A stretch of 47,476 bases of DNA from Bifidobacterium sp. (GTDB lineage Bacteria; Actinomycetota; Actinomycetes; Actinomycetales; Bifidobacteriaceae), in NCBI RefSeq assembly GCF_022640935.1, contig NZ_JALCCV010000014.1, positions 1-47,476 of the forward strand, in the 5' to 3' direction. Position numbers and translations under genes: made by a program. The notes below the pieces were generated by a model that was not told the origin of the DNA, ran no database searches, and saw only the letters and a program-made list of their open reading frames with translations. The first letter of the stretch is position 1; every line of letters starts with the position of its first letter. Shown here in pieces: positions 8,329 to 17,646 of the stretch.

Positions 8329-8404
8329 CCTATGGTTGTCTCAACGAATTACGTTGAACAGCTGAATTCAATACCGCAATGCTCCAACACCGCGAAGGAC
8401 ATCG

Positions 8405-9658
8405 ATGACAACTACCGCCGCACCATCAACCCCAACGACCGCGGCCGCGCCAATCGTCGCGCCGGCCCCCATGCTTGATATCCATGGCCGCCCTGCTGCG
8501 CAAGCCTGGCAACTTGCGACCCCGACGCTCCATATCAATCATGGGTCGTTCGGCGCTGTGCCGACGCAAGTGTTGGCGTATCAGGCAGATCTGAAGGCGC
8601 AGATGGAATCTTCGCCCGTCAAATGGTTCATTGCCGCAACGGGGCTGATCAAGGAAAGCCGACGGAAAATGGCCGCCCTGCTCGGCACGAGCGAGGAGAA
8701 CATGTCATTCGTGCCCAACGCCTCGGCTGGAGCCACAGTGGTATTGAATAGCATGGAGTTCGGGCCCGGGGACGAGATCCTCGTTTCGAATCATGGATAC
8801 GGGGCAGTCGTCATGGGGGCGGAACGCAAGATCAAGGCGGCCGGAGGCATTCTTCGCACAGCACATATCCCGATCAATGCCACGGCAGACGATATCGTCT
8901 CCGCGTTCGAGGAGCGGCTCTCCTCATGCACGAAGCTGGTTATCACCGACGAAATCACTTCGCCGACCGCCATGCTCTTCCCCGTGAAGCGGATAGCTGA
9001 GCTGGCGCATCGCTACGGTGCGAGGGTGCTGATTGACGGCGCACATGCGCCGGGCCTCATCCGCGAGGATCCGCTCGATCTCGGCGCGGATTATTGGATA
9101 GGGAATCTGCATAAATTCGTCTGCTGCCCGCGTGGCTGCGCAATGCTCATCGTCAGTACCGAGCTCGCCCAAGGAGTGCACCCGCTGATCAATTCGTGGG
9201 GGCGGGACCTTCCATATCCTGAGCGATTCGACATGCAGGGCACACTCGACCAGACCAGCTATCTGTGCGCCCCATATACATACGAGTATATCGAGAATAC
9301 CTTCGGATGGGACCGGGCCCGGCAGTACATCCAGACCCTTGCCGACTACGGCCAGGAACTGATCGCGGCCGCCTTCGAAAAGGAGACCGGAGAAAATCAC
9401 CATGTGGACTATACGCAGCGGGCGCCGGGAATGCGGCTCGTCCGATTGCCCAAAGGCATCGGACAGGATCACGATTCCGATGACATGCTCAGAGACCGAG
9501 TTTCCGCTGCTTTCGACGTGGAAACCGCCTTCACCAGCTTTGACGGCATCGGCTACCTGCGGCTGTCATCGTTCATCTACAACACCGCGGCCGACTACCA
9601 GCGCTTCGCCGACGAATGCGTCCCCGCTCTGTGCCAATGGGCAAAGGAGAGCGCGTGA
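8405..9658 (+). CDS. Class V PLP-dependent aminotransferase (isopenicillin N epimerase-like)
   Basis: The 417-aa product has a family core from about residue 37 (LATPTLHINHGSFGAVP). VLIDGAHAPG carries the PLP-ring Asp211, and WIGNLHKFVCCPRG carries the Schiff-base Lys237. This arrangement is typical of the isopenicillin N epimerase/cysteine desulfurase branch; true cysteine desulfurases have a different active-site loop, so an epimerase or amino-acid lyase-like reaction is likelier. The first 25 residues are Thr/Ala/Pro-rich. No partner enzymes adjoin it, so the substrate is not known. It is divergent from and probably controlled by the GntR/FCD regulator. Confidence 0.85.
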   Translation: MTTTAAPSTPTTAAAPIVAPAPMLDIHGRPAAQAWQLATPTLHINHGSFGAVPTQVLAYQADLKAQMESSPVKWFIAATGLIKESRRKMAALLGTSEENMSFVPNASAGATVVLNSMEFGPGDEILVSNHGYGAVVMGAERKIKAAGGILRTAHIPINATADDIVSAFEERLSSCTKLVITDEITSPTAMLFPVKRIAELAHRYGARVLIDGAHAPGLIREDPLDLGADYWIGNLHKFVCCPRGCAMLIVSTELAQGVHPLINSWGRDLPYPERFDMQGTLDQTSYLCAPYTYEYIENTFGWDRARQYIQTLADYGQELIAAAFEKETGENHHVDYTQRAPGMRLVRLPKGIGQDHDSDDMLRDRVSAAFDVETAFTSFDGIGYLRLSSFIYNTAADYQRFADECVPALCQWAKESA

Positions 9659-9723
9659 TGGTAAACCACGTGCGATGAATGCGGAATAATGGGTACGTTG
9701 AAATGGAGTTGGACTCATGGCGA

Positions 9724-9768
9724 GCTCACGCCGGACTGCGCTGCATCCGTAGCGGGTTCGGCGTGAGC
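9724..9768 (+). terminator. Hairpin after the class V aminotransferase
   Basis: GCTCACGCCG (9724-9733) pairs perfectly with CGGCGTGAGC (9759-9768). The loop can form a further short stem (CGCT/AGCG). It lies about 65 bases after the stop codon, without a T-run, so it may terminate poorly or be a 3' stabiliser. Confidence 0.5.
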
Positions 9769-9939
9769 CTAGTACGAAGGCGAGGAGGGCGTGCCGGTGG
9801 CGGTGCCAATACTCGCCCTGTCGGGTTGCCGTTGTGCAGGTTTTTGCCTCGATGGTGAGACCGCGAGGGCCATGCATGCGGGACTGGTCGGGCATTGCAT
9901 GCCAGTGGCATGTGCGAGCGTGCCCGCGGGAGCTGTCGG

Positions 9940-11185
9940 GTGAAAGGGCGATTCGCGCCGACGCCCTCCGGGCGCATGCATATCGGCAATGTTTATGCGA
10001 TGTTGGCAGCTTGGCTGTCAGCGCGCGCTTGCCCCGACGGCCGTATTGCCTTACGCATCGAAGACATCGACGTGCCGCGCGTCGTGCCGGACGCCGACCG
10101 GTGGATCATGGACGATCTGGCGTGGCTGGGGCTGGATTGGGACGGCGAACCGGTGTATCAGTCGCAACGCGGCGAGATCTATGAGTCGGCGCTGCGGGCG
10201 CTCGAAAGCCGGGCGATGCCTGGCGCGAGGGAAGTCGGGACGGGCGCTGGTCTCGAGCTGGCTGCGTGCGCCAGAGACAATGGGGGTGGGCCCGTTCGAG
10301 AGGCGGACGGCGATCCGGAGCCGGGCGCTCGAGGCGCTTTCCCGTCGCTGATCTACCCGTGCTTCTGTTCGCGTGCGGAAATCCGGGCGGCATCGGCGCC
10401 GCAGGAGGGCGACGGCTTCACGGTGTATCCCGGGAAGTGCCGCAGGCTGCTGCTGGAGCACCCTGACATGGTGTCCGGCAGGCTGGCGGCAGGCGACCGT
10501 CATTCGCTTCGCGTCGCAGTGCCTGAGGCTGGGTCGTCGGCCGCTTCGCGTCGCAGTGCCTGAGGCTGGGTCGTCGGCCGCTTCGATCGTTTTCGAGGAT
10601 CGGATATTCGGCGTGCAACGCTTCGATCTCGGCCATGATGTGGGCGACTCGGTCGTGCGCCGGTCAGACGGACTGTTCTCCTACCAGCTGGTCGTGGTCG
10701 TCGATGATCTGCTTATGGGCGTGGATGATATCGTGCGCGGACGTGATCTGCTGCGCTCCACCGCATTGCAGATCTGGATTCGAGAGCAGCTGCTTGCCGC
10801 CGGGTTCGGGCTTGGCGCTGTGCGCGGGTTTGAGGAATATGCAGCGGTTTCCGGTGCAGGACAAACGCTGAACGCGACGAATCCGCACTATACGCATCTG
10901 CCGCTGATTGACGATGCCGCGGGACGCAGATTGGCTAAGCGCGACCGCGATCTCGACATGAATACGCTGCGTGATTCCGGAGTCGATCCCCGTCAAATCA
11001 TCGGGTATTGCGCGTGGCTGCTGGGCCTGCGCGCGCCGGGCGGCTCCGGCTCCATCCCCATGACGCCAGGTGAAGCATTGCAGTTGTTCAGGCGCGATGG
11101 CTGGAACGCTCTGCGAGCGGGCAGCGCGGACCGTGAGATTGGATTGAGCACGATGACTCATTTCATGGATTGCAGAAATGCATAA
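9940..11185 (+). pseudogene. gluQ: Glutamyl-Q tRNA(Asp) synthetase, split by a 37-bp tandem duplication
   Basis: Two overlapping frames together make one GluQ-RS. Frame one runs from GTG 9940 (RBS GGGAG) to a stop at 10563 and contains [13 protein letters not shown] (the HIGH motif), [10 protein letters not shown] and the zinc site CFC...VYPGKC. Frame two carries [48 protein letters not shown] (the KMSKS-like loop) and the C-terminal helices, to the stop at 11185. The break coincides with a 37-bp unit present twice in tandem at 10505-10585. 37 is not a multiple of three, and removing one unit joins [17 protein letters not shown] to IVFEDR in one frame. As written the gene cannot make full-length enzyme, which would modify queuosine 34 of tRNA-Asp. 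There is also a Gly-rich insertion near residues 95-128. Confidence 0.88.
10505..10585 (+). repeat. Tandem direct repeat, 37-bp unit, 2.2 copies
   Basis: Bases 10505-10541 and 10542-10578 are identical, and the match continues to 10585. It lies inside the gluQ gene and shifts the frame by one base. The exact identity suggests a recent duplication by slippage. Confidence 0.95.
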
Positions 11186-11534
11186 CCATGGCCGAGTATG
11201 TATCTCGCCTAGCTGTAACGGATTCAATCGCTTTCAGAGGCATATCTGCCTTATCTGCAGCGCGGATATCAGGTCATTGCCTATAGCGACGGCTGAAAAT
11301 GGCCGTTGTGCCTGTGCCATATCCGGCATGCCGCCGCAAAGGCGCTATATGTAAGGGAGGCAGACCTTCGGCTGCTGGGAAATCAACTACAGATAACGCA
11401 GATATGCCCTGCGCGGCCCGTCTTCGTGAAGTAGATGCCAAGCGGCACAGCGTTGCGCAGAGGTGTCTGTAGCCAAACCACATAGGCTTTCAGTCTTTTT
11501 TCAAAGGAGTCACGTTGCGGCCGTGCGACCGGTC
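11186..11534. other. Convergent intergenic region after gluQ and acyP
   Basis: About 350 bases without a supported gene separate the convergent gluQ and acylphosphatase genes. A weak hairpin ACGGC..GCCGT is near 11288-11305. No strong terminator was recognised for either gene. Confidence 0.45.
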
Positions 11535-11837
11535 TCAGTATCCGGATTCCACGCGGAATTCCTTGGCATCGGCGCCGTGGCAAAGCGTGATTGGTCGAGC
11601 TTCCACGTTGCTCACCTGTGCCCAGCGCGGGCCAAGTTTGAGCTGAGAGAGGAACTGCGCGATGTTTGTGCGACCGCCTTGCGCCTCGGCTTCGACCGAG
11701 CCGTCGGCGCAGTTGCGTACCCAGCCGGTGAGACTGAGCCGCCGCGCCGCATTGAACGCGAAGTAGCGATAGCCGACGCCTTGCACAAGACCGGTCACCC
11801 GCGCATGAATCCGAATCTCCTCCACAGTGTCGTTCAC
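11535..11837 (-). CDS. acyP: Acylphosphatase
   Basis: The 100-aa product matches the usual 90-100 aa of the family. It starts at GTG 11837 behind GGAGGCGC. It has the signature GLVQGVGYRYFAFNAARRLSLTGWVRN followed by DGSVE. Catalytic Arg24 (in VGYR) and Asn42 (in WVRN) are both present. It hydrolyses carboxyl-phosphate bonds such as acetyl phosphate or 1,3-bisphosphoglycerate in the cytosol. In bifidobacteria the fructose-6-phosphate shunt makes acetyl phosphate in large amounts, so this could be a relevant substrate, but that is inference. Confidence 0.93.
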   Translation of the reverse strand: MNDTVEEIRIHARVTGLVQGVGYRYFAFNAARRLSLTGWVRNCADGSVEAEAQGGRTNIAQFLSQLKLGPRWAQVSNVEARPITLCHGADAKEFRVESGY

Positions 11838-12188
11838 GCGCAGCGCCTCCGATCATCGATGTCACTCATGTGCAACCCCTCCGCCCCCAAGTCCGTTCCA
11901 TCTTCGCCAGATTGTCGGCAAGATAGATATATCAGCCCCAGCAGGCGTTTGCGCGTTTCGCATTCGTGCCTCCGCACGCGCCGGCGCCGCCATCCCGCAC
12001 TCTCCCCATCTCTCGTCATCTCTCGTCATGATTCACCATAACGCGCTTTGCCCACGCAATCCAATGCAGAGCATTGCGTCTATAGCAACGTGCCATAATC
12101 ATGCGGTATAGCGCCCTCGGCCAATTCCGCGCTCTTCGGCGCCTGCGCGGCTACGATGGAAAAGGCGAAACGAGATGGGGAGACAGGC
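11838..12188. other. Divergent intergenic region between acyP and the YggS gene
   Basis: About 350 bases without a supported gene. It contains a short direct repeat, ATCTCTCGTC twice, at about 12009-12028. Promoters for both flanking genes must lie here but none is clear enough to call. Confidence 0.45.
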
Positions 12189-13010
12189 ATGACGTCGTAT
12201 ATGGAGCACAGGGACTTGGCGAACGAGATCACCGAGGCAGCGCGTGCGCAGGAGATCGCCGATAACGTGCGCCGTACGCTTGATCGCATACGGGCGGCTG
12301 AGGCGTCGGCTGGCCGGGAGCCGGGTTCGGTGCGGCTGCTGGCGGCGACAAAGACCCGCGACGTCGGTGAGATCATGGCTGCGATCGGCGCAGGTATTCG
12401 CATGATCGGCGAAAATCGGCCGCAGGAAATCACGGCGAAGGCCGCTGGGCTGCGTCGGATGTGCGCCGAGCGTGGGTTCGCATTGGGCCGCGACGAGAGC
12501 GATGGCAGTGACGGCGGCTCAATCCATATCCCTTTCCATCTCATCGGGCAACTGCAGACGAACAAGATCGGCAAGGTGCTTCCCGTGGTGGACTCGATCG
12601 AATCCGTGGATTCGCTGGCGCTCGCCGAGCGTATCGCGCGTCGTGCGGTTGCGCGCGGCATCGAGGTCGGCGTGCTGCTCGAGGTGAATGAATCGGGCGA
12701 ATCGTCCAAGTCGGGTTGCAATCCTAAGAATGCAATCGATATCGCCACGCGCATCGGTATCATGGGCGGTTTGCGGTTGCAAGGTCTGATGACCATCGGC
12801 GCGCATGTGGACGACGAATACGCGATCCGCAAGGGGTTCGAGCGTCTGCGGAACACACGCGGGCTGATTCTCGAATCCAAAGCCCCCGGCGTCGAAGGCT
12901 GCACTGAGCTTTCGATGGGCATGACCGGCGATATGGAATACGCGATTGCGGAAGGTTCGACGATTGTGCGTGTGGGCACCGGCCTGTTTGGTGAGCGCGA
13001 ATTCATCTGA
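12189..13010 (+). CDS. yggS: YggS/PROSC family pyridoxal-phosphate-binding protein
   Basis: The 273-aa product starts at ATG 12189 after GGGGAG. It has the fold-type III barrel signatures: LLAATKTRD with the PLP lysine at about residue 55, IGENRPQE, FHLIGQLQTNKI, LLEVNESGESSKSG, GLMTIG, ELSMGMTGDMEYAI and VRVGTGLFGER. YggS proteins carry PLP and keep B6 vitamers and amino acid pools in balance without known catalysis. A Gly/Ser/Asp-rich loop at about residues 98-112 (GRDESDGSDGGS) precedes FHLIG and is longer than in E. coli. In many actinobacteria this gene sits with ftsZ/sepF, but not here. Confidence 0.92.
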   Translation: MTSYMEHRDLANEITEAARAQEIADNVRRTLDRIRAAEASAGREPGSVRLLAATKTRDVGEIMAAIGAGIRMIGENRPQEITAKAAGLRRMCAERGFALGRDESDGSDGGSIHIPFHLIGQLQTNKIGKVLPVVDSIESVDSLALAERIARRAVARGIEVGVLLEVNESGESSKSGCNPKNAIDIATRIGIMGGLRLQGLMTIGAHVDDEYAIRKGFERLRNTRGLILESKAPGVEGCTELSMGMTGDMEYAIAEGSTIVRVGTGLFGEREFI

Positions 13011-13631
13011 GGTCGAGTCGAATTTCGGGATTCTGATTACGTGCGGTGATATCGTGCTGCATTGTCTTTGAACGGCGTTTTCTTGTTTAACCATGTATTC
13101 AGCAGATCGCTGGGTGAAACTGTCCGTATGAGGCTCCTCGGAACGGTATTGGCTATCGAGAAACGGCCAGATTCCAAGGATTTCATGAAGGCCGGAACAA
13201 GGGTGTACTTTCGCAAGTGCTGAATAGACGAAAAAAGTGCTGAATGGACGATCAATGCCGCGTATCAAGCGCATTCGGAGGGTGTTGATGGTGGCGGCAA
13301 AGACGATACACGGCACCGCCTTCCATGCGCGCATCTGGCGGAAATATAACGCTGAGAAAAGTTACCGGTGCTGATGTTCTCAGCACTTTTTTTGCCTAGT
13401 AAGCACTCGACAAAGTATCCACCAAAATCAACGAGCACCGTTTTGGCGGAATACCGCCATTCCTGATTTCCCGTGGGCGTGCGTGTAGCATATCGATGCC
13501 GTTGAAAATGCATAAATCTGCTTAGTCAAAAATTCGCAAGGGGAATCTGCGAGTCTGCGAACTTTTCGCGCTGCTTCAAGGTTCCGGGTGGTGATAACCC
13601 CGCTGACGCATGTCGGCGGTAGGGTAGTCGT
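13011..13631. other. AT-richer intergenic region with short direct repeats, possible decayed sequence
   Basis: About 620 bases, visibly richer in A and T than the flanks, hold no complete gene. AAGTGCTGAATRGACGA occurs twice at 13215-13231 and 13235-13251. Short frames give protein-like stretches on both strands: plus, about 13080-13223, ending RVYFRKC; minus, 13037-13255, ending PFKDNAARYHRT. None is recognised. It may be a remnant of an accessory gene. Confidence 0.4.
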
Positions 13632-14447
13632 ATGAGAATCGCACGCTTTTCACATAATGACGTTCCGCAGTATGCCTTTGTGCAACGGGACAGCTCCGAC
13701 GGCCGGGACTACTTGGTGGCGCTTGACGGCTTCCCCTTTGGCGCACAACCGGTGCAGCCTACGGGGAAACGCTATGAGCTGGACGGGGAGGGCATCCGGC
13801 TGCTGTCCCCGGTGATTCCTTCGAAGGTGTATGGCCTGGCGAAAAACTACGAGGCCCACGCCGAGTTCATGCATGAGCACGGGCACTCGGAGATCGCCCA
13901 TGCCCCTGAAGACATGGTGATCTTCATGAAGCCGAGCACCTCGGTGGCCGGACCGGACGACCCGATTGTGCTTCCGCCGTATTCGCACGACATGAACTTC
14001 GAGCCTGAGGTCGCCGTGGTGATTGGCCGCATCGCCAAGAACGTGCCGGTGGAGCATGCCATGGACTATGTGCTCGGCTTCACTTGCGTCAACGATGTGA
14101 CGCTGCGCGACCTGCAGGGACCCGACCCGATGTGGACGCGAGCCAAGGGCTTCGACACCGCCTGCCCGCTTGGGCCTTGGATTCAGACTGAGCTGAACTG
14201 GAAGGACGCGAAGATCTCCTTCTCGCTCAACGGCGAGGATGTGCCGAAGGCCAGTGGTACCACGGCGAATCTGATCCATGGCATCCCCGAGCAGGTCGCA
14301 GCCATTTCCAGCTTCGCGACGCTCCTTCCGGGCGACGTCATCATGACCGGGACTCCTGACGCTTCAGGACATCTGGACCCGGGCGATGAGCCGGTGGTGC
14401 ATGTCGAAGGCATCGGCTCGCTGCGCAATGTGGTGGTGCGCGCGTAG
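13632..14447 (+). CDS. Fumarylacetoacetate hydrolase family protein
   Basis: The 271-aa product is typical of the short FAH family. After an N-terminal 60-residue domain comes the catalytic fold: VYGLAKNYEAHAEF, MVIFMKPSTSVAGPDDPI, then the metal-binding acidic residues in NFEPEVAVVIGR, followed by GFTCVNDVTLRDLQ, KGFDTACPLGPWI and VIMTGTPDA. Members act on 2-oxo acids or acylpyruvates (hydrolase, decarboxylase or isomerase). Bifidobacteria lack aromatic catabolism, so an oxaloacetate decarboxylase or acylpyruvase-type housekeeping activity is more plausible, but the substrate cannot be read. It is followed by the clpB control region. Confidence 0.88.
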   Translation: MRIARFSHNDVPQYAFVQRDSSDGRDYLVALDGFPFGAQPVQPTGKRYELDGEGIRLLSPVIPSKVYGLAKNYEAHAEFMHEHGHSEIAHAPEDMVIFMKPSTSVAGPDDPIVLPPYSHDMNFEPEVAVVIGRIAKNVPVEHAMDYVLGFTCVNDVTLRDLQGPDPMWTRAKGFDTACPLGPWIQTELNWKDAKISFSLNGEDVPKASGTTANLIHGIPEQVAAISSFATLLPGDVIMTGTPDASGHLDPGDEPVVHVEGIGSLRNVVVRA

Positions 14448-14567
14448 CATTCGCTGGCCATACTGGTTGTGCCGGGTGATACAGCAACTTCGCAATTGAT
14501 TACAAGTCTCCGAGGCTTCCAAAATCTCCGGAGAACTCTCCGTATGGAGCAGGTGTCACTGCGAGCT

Positions 14568-14600
14568 CCAAAACTTGAGTCTTTCACGCTCAAGTTTTGG
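14568..14600 (+). promoter_or_regulatory. HAIR element: HspR operator upstream of clpB
   Basis: CTTGAGT-N7-GCTCAAG at 14574-14594 differs in one base from the HAIR consensus CTTGAGT-N7-ACTCAAG. The palindrome extends to 12-base perfect arms, CCAAAACTTGAG (14568-14579) and CTCAAGTTTTGG (14589-14600). A -10-like TAGAAT follows at 14604-14609. HspR repression of clpB through HAIR is established in bifidobacteria and streptomycetes. Confidence 0.88.
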
Positions 14601-14649
14601 GAATAGAATGGTGACTGTCTTGGTTAAACATATCAGACATTGATGTGAT

Positions 14650-14698
14650 GCGCCGCAGACATGCCCCGGGGACGGCCTAGGGCGGCTGGCTGCGGCGC
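14650..14698 (+). other. Inverted repeat in the clpB 5' untranslated region
   Basis: GCGCCGCAG (14650-14658) is exactly complementary to CTGCGGCGC (14690-14698), with a 31-nt GC-rich loop. The structure ends 18 bases before the clpB ATG, so it could hold back the ribosome or stabilise the mRNA. Confidence 0.5.
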
Positions 14699-14716
14699 CT
14701 GACGACGGAGGTTGAT

Positions 14717-17377
14717 ATGGAACAGAAGTTCACCACAATGGCCCAGCAGGCGCTCAGCGACGCCATCCAAAGCGCGTCGGCGGCCGGCAATGCGCAGGTT
14801 GATACGCTGCATCTCACGGATGCATTGCTGCGTCAAGAAAACGGCGTGGTGCCGGCGCTTATCCAGGCCGTTGGAGGCGATCCGCAGCGCATCGGATCCG
14901 AAGTGCGCAATGCGCTGGTGGCTTTGCCAAGCGCCAGCGGTTCGACGACGTCCCAGCCGGATGCCAGCCGTCAGTTGTCCATGGCGCTGACGCAGGCCGA
15001 GAAGGAAATGCGGCAGATGGGCGACGACTACGTGTCCACCGAGCATTTGTTGATTGGCGTCGCACAGGCCGTGCCGAACAAGGTAGCGGATATCTTGAAT
15101 TCCAACGGTGTGACCGTCGCGGCGCTGCGCAAGGCCGTGCCGCAGATTCGCGGTGGCAAGAAAGTCACCAGCGCGGATGCCGAGGGCAATTACAAGGCCT
15201 TGGAGAAATATTCGACCGATCTGACGGCTGCGGCGAAAGACGGCAAGCTCGACCCGGTGATCGGGCGAGATCAGGAAGTCCGACGCGTCATGCAGATCCT
15301 GTCCCGGCGCACCAAGAACAACCCGGTGCTGATCGGCGAGCCGGGCGTCGGCAAAACCGCTGTGGTCGAAGGTTTGGCGCAGCGCATCGTGGCCGGCGAC
15401 GTGCCGAGCACGCTGCAGAACAAGCGGCTTATCAGCTTGGATCTCGGTTCGATGGTGGCCGGCTCGAAGTACCGTGGCGAGTTCGAAGAGCGGCTCAAGT
15501 CGGTACTCGAGGAGATCAAGAACGCCGACGGGCAGATCATCACCTTCATTGACGAGATTCACACCATCGTCGGGGCGGGCGCCGCCGAGGGCTCGATGGA
15601 CGCGGGCAATATGCTCAAGCCCATGCTGGCCAGGGGCGAGTTGCGCCTGATCGGCGCGACGACGTTGGATGAATACCGCGAGAACATCGAGAAGGATCCG
15701 GCGCTCGAGCGCCGGTTCCAGCAGGTATTCGTCGGCGAGCCGAGCGTGGAGGACACGGTGGCGATTCTTCGCGGGCTCAAGCAGCGCTACGAGGCCCATC
15801 ACAAGGTGACGATCGGCGACGATGCGCTCGTAGCTGCGGCCACGCTGTCGAACCGTTACATATCCGGGCGTCAGCTGCCCGACAAGGCCATTGACCTGGT
15901 CGACGAGGCTGCGGCGCATCTGCGCATGGAGCTCGATTCGCAGCCCGAGGAGATCGACGAGCTGCAGCGCAAGGTCACGCGCTTGGAAATGGAGCAGATG
16001 CAGCTCAAGAAGGCGCAGGACCCGGCTTCAAAGGCTCGCCTTGAGAAGATCGAGTCCGACATGGCCGACGCTCGTGAGAAGCTCAGTGGATTGCAAGCGC
16101 GGTGGGATGCGGAGAAGGCCGGCCATAACAAGGTCGGAGAGTTGCGCGCTCAACTTGATGCCAAGCGCGTCGAGGCCGACAAGTTCACCCGCGAGGGCAA
16201 CCTCGAGGCGGCTAGCCGCATTCTGTACGGCGAGATCCCTTCAATCCAGAAAGAGCTAGCGGCGGCTGAGCATGCGGATGGCGATGCGGGTGCTGACGGT
16301 GGCGTGAGTGATTCTGATGGAAGCGTGGCCGGAAATGCGTCTGGCGGCGAACCGATGGTCCCGGACCATGTGGACGCCGATTCCGTGGCGGGCATCGTCT
16401 CCGAATGGACCGGCATCCCGGTGGGCCGCCTCATGCAGGGCGAGAACGAGAAGCTGCTGCATATGGAGGGTGCGCTCTCCAGGCGGGTCATCGGCCAGGG
16501 CGAAGCCATTCGTGCAGTCTCCGATGCCGTGCGCCGCTCGCGCGCCGGCATCTCGGACCCGAACCGCCCGACTGGCTCCTTCCTGTTCCTGGGCCCGACC
16601 GGCGTGGGCAAGACCGAGCTGGCGAAGGCGCTCGCCGACTTTCTGTTTGACGACGAGAAGGCCATGGTGCGCATCGACATGTCCGAATACATGGAGAAAG
16701 CCTCCGTGTCCCGCCTGATCGGCGCGGCGCCGGGTTACATCGGCTACGAGGAGGGCGGTCAGCTCACCGAGGCCGTGCGGCGCAGGCCGTATTCGGTCGT
16801 GCTGTTCGACGAGGTTGAGAAGGCCAATCCGGAGGTCTTCGACGTGCTGCTGCAGGTGTTGGACGATGGTCGCTTGACCGACGGCCAAGGCCGCACGGTC
16901 GACTTTAAGAACACGATTCTCATCATGACCTCGAACCTCGGCTCGCAGTTCCTCGTGCAGCCGGGCCTCGATGATGATGCGAAGCGCAATGCGGTGATGG
17001 ATGCGGTGCATGCGCAGTTCAAGCCCGAATTCATCAACCGTTTGGATGATCTCATCATCTTCCACCCGTTGACGCGCCAAGAGCTTGGTGGCATCGTCAA
17101 CATTCAGGTCAAGCAGGTCGCGGCTAGGCTCACTGACCGCCGGATCCGGCTCGACGTGACCGACGCGGCCCGTGAATGGCTGGCGAATATGGGCTACGAT
17201 CCGGCATATGGCGCGCGGCCCTTGCGCCGCTTGGTACAGACCGAGGTCGGCGACCAGATGGCGCGTATGCTGCTGGCCGGCCAGGTGCACGATGGCGACA
17301 CCGTGCTCGTGGATCAGACCGGCGGCGAGCACCTCGAGCTGAGCACCATGCCCGAAGACCCATTAGCTGAGCCGTGA
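14717..17377 (+). CDS. clpB: ClpB disaggregase (HSP100, AAA+)
   Basis: The 886-aa product starts at ATG 14717 after CGGAGGTTG. It has the N-terminal Clp repeat domain (1-145), then AAA-1 with Walker A GEPGVGKT (207-214) and Walker [11 protein letters not shown]. The coiled-coil M domain spans about 405-530. AAA-2 has Walker A GPTGVGKT (626-633), Walker [11 protein letters not shown] and sensor R in [10 protein letters not shown]. There is no IGF/L loop, so it works with DnaK rather than ClpP. Residues about 516-546 ([19 protein letters not shown] and around) are an acidic Gly/Ser insertion between M domain and AAA-2, longer than usual. Heat induction via the HAIR element upstream is expected. 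Confidence 0.97.
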   Translation: MEQKFTTMAQQALSDAIQSASAAGNAQVDTLHLTDALLRQENGVVPALIQAVGGDPQRIGSEVRNALVALPSASGSTTSQPDASRQLSMALTQAEKEMRQMGDDYVSTEHLLIGVAQAVPNKVADILNSNGVTVAALRKAVPQIRGGKKVTSADAEGNYKALEKYSTDLTAAAKDGKLDPVIGRDQEVRRVMQILSRRTKNNPVLIGEPGVGKTAVVEGLAQRIVAGDVPSTLQNKRLISLDLGSMVAGSKYRGEFEERLKSVLEEIKNADGQIITFIDEIHTIVGAGAAEGSMDAGNMLKPMLARGELRLIGATTLDEYRENIEKDPALERRFQQVFVGEPSVEDTVAILRGLKQRYEAHHKVTIGDDALVAAATLSNRYISGRQLPDKAIDLVDEAAAHLRMELDSQPEEIDELQRKVTRLEMEQMQLKKAQDPASKARLEKIESDMADAREKLSGLQARWDAEKAGHNKVGELRAQLDAKRVEADKFTREGNLEAASRILYGEIPSIQKELAAAEHADGDAGADGGVSDSDGSVAGNASGGEPMVPDHVDADSVAGIVSEWTGIPVGRLMQGENEKLLHMEGALSRRVIGQGEAIRAVSDAVRRSRAGISDPNRPTGSFLFLGPTGVGKTELAKALADFLFDDEKAMVRIDMSEYMEKASVSRLIGAAPGYIGYEEGGQLTEAVRRRPYSVVLFDEVEKANPEVFDVLLQVLDDGRLTDGQGRTVDFKNTILIMTSNLGSQFLVQPGLDDDAKRNAVMDAVHAQFKPEFINRLDDLIIFHPLTRQELGGIVNIQVKQVAARLTDRRIRLDVTDAAREWLANMGYDPAYGARPLRRLVQTEVGDQMARMLLAGQVHDGDTVLVDQTGGEHLELSTMPEDPLAEP

Positions 17378-17380
17378 AGC

Positions 17381-17401
17381 GGAGAGCCCGGTGGGCTCTC
17401 C
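17381..17401 (+). terminator. Hairpin just after clpB
   Basis: GGAGAGCCC (17381-17389) pairs perfectly with GGGCTCTCC (17393-17401) around GGT. It begins 4 bases after the clpB stop codon; no T-run follows. Confidence 0.6.
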
Positions 17402-17579
17402 GCGGGCGAGGTGAGACTCCGCCAAGGGGCCGAAGCGGACGACTGAAAATTGGAGTGCGGGTGTTCAATCGGATGTGGGCGCGAGGGATTTTCCGCAGCC
17501 GAACCGTTAAATGAACATCACGGTGTGCTGTTCATAGCCGAGGTGAACGACCGCCAAGGTCGTGACGGCCCCGCTAAGG

Positions 17580-17616
17580 CTGCGAGGGACGGTGCCGCGG
17601 GCACCGTCCCTCGCAG
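17580..17616. terminator. Perfect 17-bp hairpin, bidirectional terminator between clpB and the pseudo-ATPase gene
   Basis: The arms 17580-17596 and 17600-17616 are perfectly complementary (CTGCGAGGGACGGTGCC on the left) with a GCG loop. It lies between convergent genes, 31 bases from the stop codon of the minus-strand gene, so it can end transcripts from both sides. Confidence 0.7.
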
Positions 17617-17646
17617 GCGAGGTTAGGGACTCGTTTGAAGCCGTGA

